From the NCBI GenBank assembly GCA_002315625.1, contig DCHH01000025.1, forward strand, positions 49,115 through 57,925: 8,811 bases of DNA. The letters are read 5' to 3'. Of this stretch, positions 1-7,022 are shown in pieces. Position numbers and translations under genes: made by a program. Below the pieces are notes generated by a model. It did no database searches and was not told the origin of the DNA. It worked only from the letters and a program-made list of their open reading frames with translations. The first letter of the stretch is position 1; every line of letters starts with the position of its first letter. Source of the DNA: Bacteroidales bacterium UBA1757. GTDB taxonomy: Bacteria; Bacteroidota; Bacteroidia; Bacteroidales; UBA1402.

Positions 1-543
1 GCCCGTCACGATGTCTTTGCCAAATATCTGGCAAAAAAATATCCTGAAAGCTACGACCCGGCCACACCTGATGAGCTGGTCTATTCAGGGAAACTAAGGC
101 TGACTGATGCCATCGAAGGGCTGACAGGTGTCAATGCCGGACAGATGGTTCTCTCACCCACCCGTACATACGCCCCCGTTATCCGCAGGCTTATTGATGC
201 CATGCGACCCCGTATTCACGGCATGATACACTGCACAGGCGGTGCCCAGACCAAGGTCCTCCACTTTGTTGAGAACAAGAAGATTGTCAAGAACAACATG
301 TTCCCCGTTCCTCCCCTCTTCAAGACGATTCAGGAGCAGTCCGGAACAGATTGGCAAGAGATGTACAAAGTCTTCAATATGGGACACCGCATGGAAATCT
401 ATGTCAAGGCCGAGGATGCTGCGGAGGTTATCAACATTTCGAAAAGCTTCAACATTGATGCCCGTATAATCGGCTATGTAGGCGAGTCTTCCGAAGGCAA
501 CCGCCTCATTATCGAGACCGAGAACGGCACTTTCCAATATTGA
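1..543 (+). CDS. purM: AIR synthase (phosphoribosylformylglycinamidine cyclo-ligase), PurM family, 5'-truncated by window edge
   Basis: The frame is open from base 1 to the TGA at 541-543, giving 180 visible residues; the start and N-terminal half lie before the window. PurM closes formylglycinamidine ribonucleotide to aminoimidazole ribonucleotide using ATP, the fifth step of cytosolic purine synthesis. The visible part matches the C-terminal domain of the family. There is a 'SPTRTY' strand, then 'IHCTGG' (the His at fragment residue 77 aligns with the His of the family's H-x-T-G-G motif), then 'EMYKVFNMG', which parallels 'EMYRTFNCG' of E. coli PurM. An ATG at 145-147 exists but lies inside the domain and is not the start. 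The version seen is the divergent Bacteroidota form ('TGGAQT' where E. coli has 'TGGGFW'). It ends 9 bases before prfA, so co-transcription is likely. A non-PurM member of the AIR-synthase superfamily is possible but less likely. Confidence 0.88.
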   Translation, partial: ARHDVFAKYLAKKYPESYDPATPDELVYSGKLRLTDAIEGLTGVNAGQMVLSPTRTYAPVIRRLIDAMRPRIHGMIHCTGGAQTKVLHFVENKKIVKNNMFPVPPLFKTIQEQSGTDWQEMYKVFNMGHRMEIYVKAEDAAEVINISKSFNIDARIIGYVGESSEGNRLIIETENGTFQY

Positions 544-552
544 CCCAAGGCT

Positions 553-1638
553 ATGGCACAGAACCCACTGATAGAAAAACTCGACTGGATACTCGCCCAT
601 TATGAAGAGGTGGCAAAACAGATTGCCGACCCTGAAATTATTTCCGATATCAAGCGCTACGTCAAGCTCAACAAGGAATACAAAGAGCTTGAGGCTATCG
701 TGTCGGCAAGTAAGGCATACCGCCAGCTTGTCGCCAACATAGAAGAGGCAAAAGAAATCCTTGAGAACGAGAATGACCCCGAGATGCGCGAAATGGCAAA
801 GGAGGAACTCAACTCGAGTCAGGAGCAGCTACCGGCCATGGAAGAGACCATAAAGCTGCTGCTCATCCCGGCAGACCCGCAGGACGGCAAGAATGCCATC
901 GTGGAAATCCGAGGCGGCACGGGTGGCGACGAAGCCGCAATCTTTGCCGGCGACCTGTTCCGTATGTACACCAAGTTCTGCGAAGTGAAAGGATGGAAAA
1001 TAGAAGTCACTTCATCCACCCCTGGCACCTCTGGAGGCTATAAGGAGATTATCTTCACCGTCAGCGGAGAGAGTGTCTATGGAATCCTGAAGTACGAATC
1101 GGGGGTGCATCGCGTACAGCGCGTGCCGCAGACCGAGACCCAGGGGCGTATCCACACCTCTGCCGCTTCTGTTGCCGTATTGCCCGAAGCCGAGGAATTC
1201 GATATCGAGCTCAAGGAGTCGGATGTCCGAATCGACACATTCTGTTCGTCCGGCCCAGGCGGCCAGGGGGTCAATACCACATATTCCGCAATCCGCCTGA
1301 CCCACATTCCTACAGGCATCGTCGTGCAGTGCCAGGACGAACGCTCACAGCTGAAGAACAAGGCCCACGCATTCCAGGAACTCCGTACCCGTATATATAA
1401 TATGGAGTACCAGAAATACTTGGATGATATCTCCACCAAACGTAAGACAATGGTCTCGACCGGCGACCGCTCAGCCAAAATCCGCACCTACAACTATCCT
1501 CAGTCGCGCGTCACGGACCACCGCATCAACTGGAGCATGTACAACCTGCCCGTTTTCATGGACGGTAACATACAGGAATGCATTGACCAGCTCACCATAG
1601 CCGAAAACGCCGAACGCCTCAAAGCCAGCGAAATATAA
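553..1638 (+). CDS. prfA: Peptide chain release factor 1 (RF1)
   Basis: RF1 reads UAA and UAG in the ribosomal A site and triggers hydrolysis of the peptidyl-tRNA ester. The 361-residue length is normal for the family. The N-terminal alpha-helical domain spans roughly residues 1-105. The codon-recognition P-x-T tripeptide is P192-Q193-T194, inside 'RVPQTETQGRIHTS'. The catalytic GGQ loop is G236-G237-Q238, in 'SSGPGGQGVNTT'; this Gln is the residue normally N5-methylated by PrmC. The 'DRSAKIRTYNYPQ' and 'RVTDHRIN' stretches are characteristic of class I release factors. The P-x-T motif, rather than S-P-F, excludes RF2. The ATG at 553 gives the expected family N-terminus. It lies 9 bases after the purM stop with only a weak purine run upstream, usual for this phylum. 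The gene stops 6 bases before pyrF, consistent with one operon. Confidence 0.98.
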   Translation: MAQNPLIEKLDWILAHYEEVAKQIADPEIISDIKRYVKLNKEYKELEAIVSASKAYRQLVANIEEAKEILENENDPEMREMAKEELNSSQEQLPAMEETIKLLLIPADPQDGKNAIVEIRGGTGGDEAAIFAGDLFRMYTKFCEVKGWKIEVTSSTPGTSGGYKEIIFTVSGESVYGILKYESGVHRVQRVPQTETQGRIHTSAASVAVLPEAEEFDIELKESDVRIDTFCSSGPGGQGVNTTYSAIRLTHIPTGIVVQCQDERSQLKNKAHAFQELRTRIYNMEYQKYLDDISTKRKTMVSTGDRSAKIRTYNYPQSRVTDHRINWSMYNLPVFMDGNIQECIDQLTIAENAERLKASEI

Positions 1639-1644
1639 GAAGAT

Positions 1645-2469
1645 ATGACCAGAGAAGAATTAATAAAAAACATCCGTTCCAAACAGTCCTTTCTTTGTGT
1701 AGGTCTGGATCCCGACCCGACCAAAATGCCGGCACACCTTGCCGATAAGCCCGACGGCCTGTTCGAATTCTGCAAAGGAATCGTTGATGCAACAGCAGAC
1801 CTTTGTATCGCCTACAAGCCCAACGCCGCATTCTTTGAATGTCAGGGGCTGAAGGGCTGGGAGGCTCTGGACAGGCTTGCCGCATACATAAAGACCCAGT
1901 ATCCGGAGCAGTTCCTTATTGCCGATGCCAAACGCGGCGATATCGGCAACACGTCCAAAATGTATGCCCAGGCTTTCTTTGAGCGGATGCCTTTTGATGC
2001 CGTGACTATTGCCCCATACATGGGTACCGACAGCGTCACTCCATTCCTCTCATACCCCGGCAAGTGGGTAATCCTGCTCGACCTCACCTCAAATGCAGGC
2101 TCTCTTGATTTCCAGATGATGACGGATTCAAACGGGGAACGCCTTTTTGAAAAGGTTCTTCGCAAGTCGCTGGAGTGGGGTGACAAGAACAATATAATGT
2201 TCGTTGCAGGGGCCACGCGAGGTTCACTCCTGAGCGATATCCGACAAATTGTTCCCGACCATTTCCTGCTTGTTCCGGGTATTGGCGCCCAGGGCGGGAG
2301 CCTCAGAGAAGTGGTAGAATACGGCTTGAACGACAGCTGTGGCCTGATAGTAAACAATTCTCGTAAAATCATCTACGCATCCAACGGCATTGACTTTGCC
2401 GAAGCGGCACGACTTGAAGCCTTCAACATGCAAAAAGAGATGGCCAGCCATCTGAAAATGATATTATAG
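1645..2469 (+). CDS. pyrF: Orotidine 5'-phosphate decarboxylase, long (type 2) form
   Basis: PyrF decarboxylates OMP to UMP, the last step of de novo pyrimidine synthesis, in the cytosol. The 274 residues match the longer subfamily rather than the roughly 230-residue E. coli type. The protein opens with a beta-strand 'FLCVGLDPDP', whose Asp-containing end contributes to the substrate site. The diagnostic catalytic motif D-x-K-x-x-D-I is present as 'DAKRGDIGN' at residues 94-102: D94, K96 (the proton-donating lysine in the family) and D99. Near the C-terminus 'LVPGIGAQGG' forms the phosphate-binding turn, and 'NNSRKIIYAS' carries the conserved late Arg. The start at 1645 is 6 bases after the prfA stop, preceded by an AAGAAG run that may act as a weak ribosome-binding site. 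Its place near purM groups purine and pyrimidine synthesis in one transcription unit. Confidence 0.97.
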   Translation: MTREELIKNIRSKQSFLCVGLDPDPTKMPAHLADKPDGLFEFCKGIVDATADLCIAYKPNAAFFECQGLKGWEALDRLAAYIKTQYPEQFLIADAKRGDIGNTSKMYAQAFFERMPFDAVTIAPYMGTDSVTPFLSYPGKWVILLDLTSNAGSLDFQMMTDSNGERLFEKVLRKSLEWGDKNNIMFVAGATRGSLLSDIRQIVPDHFLLVPGIGAQGGSLREVVEYGLNDSCGLIVNNSRKIIYASNGIDFAEAARLEAFNMQKEMASHLKMIL

Positions 2470-2484
2470 AACCGTACCGTCCCT

Positions 2485-3699
2485 ATGGCCGTCAAGCAAA
2501 AAATAATCAACGACCCGGTTTTCGGCTTCATAAACCTGCCGACCGGTTTTCTGTATGAGGTCTATCAGCACCCCATCCTGTATCGCCTGACTAGAATCCG
2601 CCAGCTGGGTCTTTCGGAACTTGTCTATCCCGGTGCAACCCATTGCCGCTTTCAGCACATCACAGGAGCAATGTACCTGGCAACCGAAGCCATCCGGCAG
2701 TTACGGCTCAAAGGGCACGAGATTACAGATGCCGAAGCCGAAGGACTCACAGCGGCAGTTATGTTGCACGACATCGGACATGGACCGTTTTCGCATATTC
2801 TGGAGCACTTCCTCTATGAGGGAGTACCTCACGAGGAAATCTCGCTTAGGCTGATGCAGCGCATGAACCGTGACTTTAATGGCCGCCTGGACACATGCAT
2901 CCAGATATTCACAGACACCTATCCTAAAAAATTCCTTCACCAACTGATATCCAGCCAGCTGGATGTAGATCGACTGGACTATCTCCGCCGCGACAGTTTC
3001 TTTACCGGCGTCGTAGAGGGTAATATCGGTTCTGCCAGAATCATCAAGATGCTCAACATAGTAGATGACCATCTGGTTGTGGAGGCAAAGGGCATATACT
3101 CTATCGAGAACTTCCTGATGGCCCGGCGCCTGATGTACTGGCAAGTCTATCTGCACAAGACAAGTGTCGCTGCCGAGAAAATGCTGCTGAACCTGCTACA
3201 GCGGGCTCGCCAGCTCAAAAGCCATGGGGCCGAGCTATACGCCTCACCCGCTTTGGATTATTTCCTTTCTCAGAAGATGGAAAAAGGACAGGTTACTGAA
3301 CCGTCCTTGGATCATTTTCTTGAACTTGACGACTACGACATCTGGTCAGCCATCAAGGCATGGCAGCACCACGACGATATTGTGCTCAGCACCCTTTGCC
3401 GGAATTTCCTCTCAAGAAAGCTGTTCAAGATTGAGCTGACCGATACCCCCGCATCATCCGACCGGATTGAGTCCGATTTGAAGCGGATTGCCGGTAAATT
3501 CAATATTTCAGGTGAAGAAGCCCGGTATTTCATTCACACAAGCGAAGTGAGCAACAACATATACGACGACAGCGACTACGGCATCGAGATCCTTTATAAC
3601 GACGGGCATATCAAGCCCATCACACAGGCATCCGACATCCTTAATATAGATGTCCTCTCGAAAAAAATCCGGAAATATGCCTATGCATTCATAAGATAA
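2485..3699 (+). CDS. HD-domain phosphohydrolase, SAMHD1/COG1078-like, probable dNTP triphosphohydrolase
   Basis: This 404-residue protein belongs to the HD superfamily branch that includes SAMHD1 and bacterial YwfO-type enzymes, several of which hydrolyse dNTPs to deoxynucleoside plus triphosphate. Metal-site residues are all visible: H58 in 'RFQHITG', H95-D96 in 'LHDIGHGPFSH', and D162 in 'DVDRLDYLRRD'. These line up with SAMHD1 H167, H206-D207 and D311. H99 and H104 match the second-shell histidines H210 and H215, and Y166 matches Y315. The opening 'DPVFGFINLP' is also typical of the family. Residues from about 230 onward form the C-terminal helical region, which is much less conserved. There is no membrane segment. 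The start is 15 bases after the pyrF stop, with no recognisable Shine-Dalgarno. A role in balancing dNTP pools fits the purM-pyrF neighbourhood but is inference; the true substrate and any nucleotide activator are not shown by sequence. Confidence 0.9.
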   Translation: MAVKQKIINDPVFGFINLPTGFLYEVYQHPILYRLTRIRQLGLSELVYPGATHCRFQHITGAMYLATEAIRQLRLKGHEITDAEAEGLTAAVMLHDIGHGPFSHILEHFLYEGVPHEEISLRLMQRMNRDFNGRLDTCIQIFTDTYPKKFLHQLISSQLDVDRLDYLRRDSFFTGVVEGNIGSARIIKMLNIVDDHLVVEAKGIYSIENFLMARRLMYWQVYLHKTSVAAEKMLLNLLQRARQLKSHGAELYASPALDYFLSQKMEKGQVTEPSLDHFLELDDYDIWSAIKAWQHHDDIVLSTLCRNFLSRKLFKIELTDTPASSDRIESDLKRIAGKFNISGEEARYFIHTSEVSNNIYDDSDYGIEILYNDGHIKPITQASDILNIDVLSKKIRKYAYAFIR

Positions 3700-3703
3700 T
3701 TCA

Positions 3704-3711
3704 TATCTTTG
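3704..3711 (+). promoter_or_regulatory. Putative Bacteroides-type promoter -7 box for the lpxD operon
   Basis: TATCTTTG matches the Bacteroidota sigma-ABfr -7 consensus TAnnTTTG exactly, and is followed by C as in many known sites. The upstream -33 element is weak: TATG at 3682-3685, 18 bases away, instead of TTTG at about 19. Transcription would begin near 3718, leaving a leader of about 30 bases before the lpxD ATG at 3750. The box begins 5 bases after the HD-gene stop, so lipid A genes could be transcribed separately from the upstream nucleotide and translation genes. No terminator hairpin separates the two blocks, so read-through is also possible. Confidence 0.55.
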
Positions 3712-3749
3712 CGGATTATATGCCTTTTAGCAAACGCAGGTAACTTTTT

Positions 3750-4805
3750 ATGGAATTTACAGCAGCACAGATAGCTTCTTACCTGAACGGTACTGTGGAG
3801 GGTGACCCTGAAGCGAAAGTAACCACTTTCAACAAAATAGAAGAAGGAAAGCCCGGGGGCATCTCTTTTCTTGCCAATCCGAAATACACTCCATACATCT
3901 ATACAAGCCAGGCATCCGTCGTCCTTGTCAACAAGGATTTCGTTGCTGAGCACCCTATTTCCGCCACCCTCATAAGGGTCGATGATGCATACGCCTGTCT
4001 GGCCAAGCTTATGCAGATGGCCGTATCTTATCGTCCGCACAAAAGCAAGAGGGAACGGATGAGCAAGGTAGCATGGAGTGCAAAGGTCGGCAAAGGAGTA
4101 TATATCGGCTCTTTTACGTATGTAAGCGCCCATGCTGTAGTAGGTGACAATACGCAAGTTTTTCCCCAAGTATATATCGGCGAGAATGTCACAATAGGAA
4201 AAGACTGCATCATCTATCCCGGAGTGAAAATTTACCGCGACTGCGTCATTGGCGACCGTTGCATCCTTCAGGCCGGTGCTGTCATAGGCTCTGACGGGTT
4301 CGGTTTCGCTCCTCAGCCTGACGGCAGTTACAAGAAGATACCCCAGACAGGTAATGTCATCATCGAAGACGATGTGGAAATCTGTGCCAACACCTGTGTC
4401 GATCGTGCCACAATGGGCTCGACCATCATTCGCAAGGGGGTCAAGCTCGACAACCTCATCCAGGTTGGTCATAACGTGGAAATAGGCGAGCACACCGTCA
4501 TGGCCTCACAAGTCGGCATTGCCGGCTCCACCAAAATCGGCGGACACTGCATGATGGGAGGTCAGGTAGGAATCGCAGGTCATCTGCACATCTGCGACGG
4601 TCTGAACGTGGCGGCTAAGGCCGGTATTCTCAGCGATGTGAAGGATGCTTCATCGCCATTGCTCGGCGCCCCTGCAATGGACCACAAGCAGTTCCTCCGT
4701 TCATACGTGCTTTTCAGGAAATTCCCGGAGATATACAGCGAGCTGAAACAGGCCAACAAAGCCCTTAAGGAAGAAATTGAGCAGCTCAAACAAAACAACA
4801 GATAA
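3750..4805 (+). CDS. lpxD: UDP-3-O-(3-hydroxyacyl)glucosamine N-acyltransferase
   Basis: LpxD transfers a 3-hydroxyacyl chain from ACP to the 2-amino group of UDP-3-O-acylglucosamine, the third step of lipid A synthesis in the cytoplasm. The protein has 351 residues. Residues 1-100 form the N-terminal uridine-binding domain, with a family-typical 'FNKIEEG...GGISFLANPKY' region. About 105-310 is a left-handed beta-helix of hexapeptide repeats such as 'VGDNTQ', 'IGENVT' and 'IGKDCI'. The catalytic histidine is H241 in 'IQVGHNVEIG', matching E. coli H239. Residues 322-351 are a charged helical tail with coiled-coil character ('ELKQANKALKEEIEQLK'), as expected for the trimer's ACP-binding end. 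The start at 3750 gives the expected N-terminus and is preceded by AGG about 10 bases upstream and a T-rich run. Its TAA stop overlaps the lpxC ATG by one base (TAATG, 4803-4807), suggesting translational coupling. Confidence 0.97.
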   Translation: MEFTAAQIASYLNGTVEGDPEAKVTTFNKIEEGKPGGISFLANPKYTPYIYTSQASVVLVNKDFVAEHPISATLIRVDDAYACLAKLMQMAVSYRPHKSKRERMSKVAWSAKVGKGVYIGSFTYVSAHAVVGDNTQVFPQVYIGENVTIGKDCIIYPGVKIYRDCVIGDRCILQAGAVIGSDGFGFAPQPDGSYKKIPQTGNVIIEDDVEICANTCVDRATMGSTIIRKGVKLDNLIQVGHNVEIGEHTVMASQVGIAGSTKIGGHCMMGGQVGIAGHLHICDGLNVAAKAGILSDVKDASSPLLGAPAMDHKQFLRSYVLFRKFPEIYSELKQANKALKEEIEQLKQNNR

Positions 4806-6193
4806 TGCCAAGACAATTAACAATCAAACAGGCTTTCAGTGTTTCAGGCAAGGGACTTCACACCGGCCTGCAACTGACGGCCACATTTAAGCCTTCGGCA
4901 GTAGGGACGGGAATCCGTTTCAAACGTATCGACCTGGATAACCAACCGGAAATCAAGGCACTGGCTGAGTATGTAGAGCAGACCGAAAGAGGCACGGTTC
5001 TAGTCAAGGACGGGATTACCGTCAGCACTATCGAACATGCCTGCGCTGCTCTGTATGCTGCCGGCATAGACAACTGTCTCATTGAAGTGAACGGTCCGGA
5101 AGTGCCAATCCTCGACGGCAGTGCCATTGAATACGTCAAACTTCTTAAGCAGTCCGGCATCGAAGAGCAGGCCGCCGAGAAGGAGTACTATATAGTCCAC
5201 GAAAAAATTGAGGTCAGCAATCCCGAGGACGGCACTTCACTTATAGTCCTTCCCTACGACGGTTTCAGCATCACCACTCTTATCGGATTCCAATCGCCGA
5301 TACTCAGCAATCAGTATGCCCGTCTTGAGCACATGGAGGACTTTGGCACTGAGGTGGCATCATGCCGCACATTCGTCTTTGTCCGTGAGGTTGAAATGCT
5401 GCTCAAGCACAACCTTATCAAGGGCGGTGACCTTGACAATGCTCTGGTCATCTACGACCAGCCGACATCGCAGGAGAACCTCGACCGTCTGTCCGACATA
5501 ATGGGGGTACCTCACAAACCCGCCGACCAGTTGGGCTATCTCAACAACAGTCCGCTGCGTTTCAACAACGAACCCGCCCGACATAAGCTGCTCGACCTGT
5601 GCGGCGACCTGGCCCTTATCGGCCGACCTTTGAAAGGTCATGTCATCGCCACTCACCCAGGTCATAAAATCAACAATCAGCTTGCCCGGCGCCTGCGCAA
5701 GGATATTCTCCGCCAGGATGTCCAGGCACCCATCTACAATGCTTCCCAGAAGCCTTTGATGGATATCAGGCAAATCCGTGAACTTCTTCCCCACCGCGGG
5801 CCATCGCTTATGCTTGACAAGATTCTCTCCATCGAGGACAACACCATAGTCAGCATAAAGAATCTGACCAGTTCCGAGGTGTTCTTTTTGGGACATTTTC
5901 CCGACGAACCGATAATGCCGGGTGTACTGCAAATTGAAGCTATGGCACAAACGGCATGCGTCATGCTGCTCAAACAGATCGACGATGACCCCAAGCTCTA
6001 TTCCACCCTGCTTACCCGCATAGACAACGCCCGTTTCCGCGGACAGGCAAAACCCGGAGATACAGTCATCTTCAAGGTCGTGCTGGACAGTCCTTTGTCA
6101 CACGGAATGGCCCGCACCAAATGCTATGCCTTCGTCGGAACAGACCTGATTTCCGAAGCAGAAATCACCACAATATTCACAAAGAAATCTTAA
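4805..6193 (+). CDS. lpxC/fabZ: Bifunctional UDP-3-O-acyl-N-acetylglucosamine deacetylase / 3-hydroxyacyl-ACP dehydratase
   Basis: One 462-residue protein joins two enzymes. Residues 1 to about 305 are LpxC, the zinc deacetylase that commits UDP-acyl-GlcNAc to lipid A. E77-H78 in 'STIEHA', H260 and D264 in 'HKLLDL', and H287 in 'HPGHKINN' match E. coli E78, H79, H238, D242 and H265, so the zinc triad and both catalytic residues are intact. From about M319 to the end is FabZ, the hot-dog-fold dehydratase of fatty acid elongation. It shows 'LLPHRGPSLMLDKI', then H364 in 'LGHFPDEPIMPG' and E378 in 'QIEAMAQ', spaced 14 apart as in E. coli H54 and E68. The fusion is characteristic of Bacteroidota. 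It places an enzyme that consumes 3-hydroxyacyl-ACP beside the pathway whose acyltransferases use the same donor. The LpxC half has about 20 more residues than E. coli between E77 and H260. Translation is probably coupled to lpxD. Confidence 0.98.
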   Translation: MPRQLTIKQAFSVSGKGLHTGLQLTATFKPSAVGTGIRFKRIDLDNQPEIKALAEYVEQTERGTVLVKDGITVSTIEHACAALYAAGIDNCLIEVNGPEVPILDGSAIEYVKLLKQSGIEEQAAEKEYYIVHEKIEVSNPEDGTSLIVLPYDGFSITTLIGFQSPILSNQYARLEHMEDFGTEVASCRTFVFVREVEMLLKHNLIKGGDLDNALVIYDQPTSQENLDRLSDIMGVPHKPADQLGYLNNSPLRFNNEPARHKLLDLCGDLALIGRPLKGHVIATHPGHKINNQLARRLRKDILRQDVQAPIYNASQKPLMDIRQIRELLPHRGPSLMLDKILSIEDNTIVSIKNLTSSEVFFLGHFPDEPIMPGVLQIEAMAQTACVMLLKQIDDDPKLYSTLLTRIDNARFRGQAKPGDTVIFKVVLDSPLSHGMARTKCYAFVGTDLISEAEITTIFTKKS

Positions 6194-6196
6194 GAC

Positions 6197-6973
6197 ATGA
6201 TTAGTCCGCTCGCATCCGTCCACCCCAATGCAAAAATAGGTGACAATGTCACAATCGACCCGTTCGCTTACATCGAAGAGGATGTCGTAATAGGAGATGG
6301 CTGCCATATCTATCCCCACGCCGCAGTTCTTAACGGTGTCAGGATGGGGAAAAACTGCAATGTACACTACAGTGCTGTCATCGGTAACATTCCGCAAGAC
6401 TTGAAGTTCCACGGAGAATACACCACCGTTGAAATCGGCGACAACAACAACTTCCGGGAATTCTGCACCGTCCACCGTGGTACTTTTTCAAAGGAAAAGA
6501 CCGTCATTGGCAGCAACAACCTTATCATGTCGTACTGCCACGTGGCACACGACTGCGTCCTTCATGACCATATCATCATGTCAAACTGCGTGCAACTGGC
6601 TGGAGAAGTTGAGGTTGATGACTGGGCCATCATAGGCGGAGGGGCACTTGTCCACCAGTTCACCCACATCGGCGCCCATTGCATGGTGCAAGGCGGTAGC
6701 AAGGTGACAAAAGACGTTCCTCCTTACATTATGGCCGGGCGTGAACCGCTGATATACTGCGGACTAAATGCTGTTGGCCTGAAGCGCAGAGATTTCTCCT
6801 CAGAAGTTATGAACAACATACAAGGCATATACCGTTATATATATATGTCTGGCAAGAACGTATCAGATGCCGTAGCATGCGTTAAGGAAGATTTTCCGGA
6901 AAGTCCTGAAAGAGAAGCCATTCTGTCATTCATTGAAAAATCTTCCAGAGGAATTATCCGTGGCGTGATGTGA
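6197..6973 (+). CDS. lpxA: UDP-N-acetylglucosamine O-acyltransferase
   Basis: LpxA performs the first lipid A step, moving a 3-hydroxyacyl group from ACP to the 3-OH of UDP-GlcNAc in the cytoplasm. Its 258 residues fit the family (E. coli 262). Residues 1 to about 180 are hexapeptide repeats of a left-handed beta-helix; the rest is the helical C-terminal domain with 'GLNAVGLKRR' and 'SSRGIIRG', both family marks. The catalytic His is H118 in 'HVAHDC', equivalent to E. coli H125; H153 in 'LVHQF' matches H160. G166 aligns with the acyl-chain ruler G173, which in E. coli permits a C14 chain. E137 stands where E. coli has H144. The ATG at 6197 follows the lpxC/fabZ stop by 3 bases, so co-translation is likely. 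The order D-C/Z-A differs from the E. coli lpxD-fabZ-lpxA order only by the LpxC fusion. Confidence 0.97.
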   Translation: MISPLASVHPNAKIGDNVTIDPFAYIEEDVVIGDGCHIYPHAAVLNGVRMGKNCNVHYSAVIGNIPQDLKFHGEYTTVEIGDNNNFREFCTVHRGTFSKEKTVIGSNNLIMSYCHVAHDCVLHDHIIMSNCVQLAGEVEVDDWAIIGGGALVHQFTHIGAHCMVQGGSKVTKDVPPYIMAGREPLIYCGLNAVGLKRRDFSSEVMNNIQGIYRYIYMSGKNVSDAVACVKEDFPESPEREAILSFIEKSSRGIIRGVM

Positions 6974-6989
6974 TTCAAAAAGAAATCCA

Positions 6990-6997
6990 TACATTTA
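6990..6997 (+). promoter_or_regulatory. Weak candidate promoter -7 box before the acidic gene
   Basis: TACATTTA resembles the Bacteroidota -7 consensus TAnnTTTG with one mismatch in the last base. GATG at 6967-6970 sits at the right 19-base distance for a -33 element but matches TTTG at only two of four positions. It lies in the 49-base A/T-rich gap between lpxA and the next gene, the widest gap on this strand together with the one before lpxD. It could give the acidic gene and miaA their own transcript. Confidence 0.3.
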
Positions 6998-7022
6998 CGC
7001 CATAATTCCAAGCACAACAACC

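Noticed and set aside
2470..2484. Tandem ACCGT ACCGT in the pyrF-HD gene spacer.
   Set aside because: Two copies of a 5-base word in a 15-base spacer are not meaningful without further copies or conservation.
3681..4493. Long 270-residue minus-strand open frame antisense to lpxD.
   Set aside because: It covers the lpxD coding strand with clear family residues and has no recognisable domain of its own. It is explained by codon composition of the real gene.
6240..6252. Perfect 6-base inverted repeat GTGACA-A-TGTCAC, a possible operator.
   Set aside because: It lies inside the lpxA coding region and encodes part of a hexapeptide repeat (GDNVT). Similar wording recurs in lpxD for the same protein-level reason.
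6835..6846. Alternating TA run in lpxA, a possible slippage or regulatory tract.
   Set aside because: It encodes the conserved Tyr/Ile-rich segment 'YRYIYMS' in frame, and the reading frame continues normally to the expected C-terminus.
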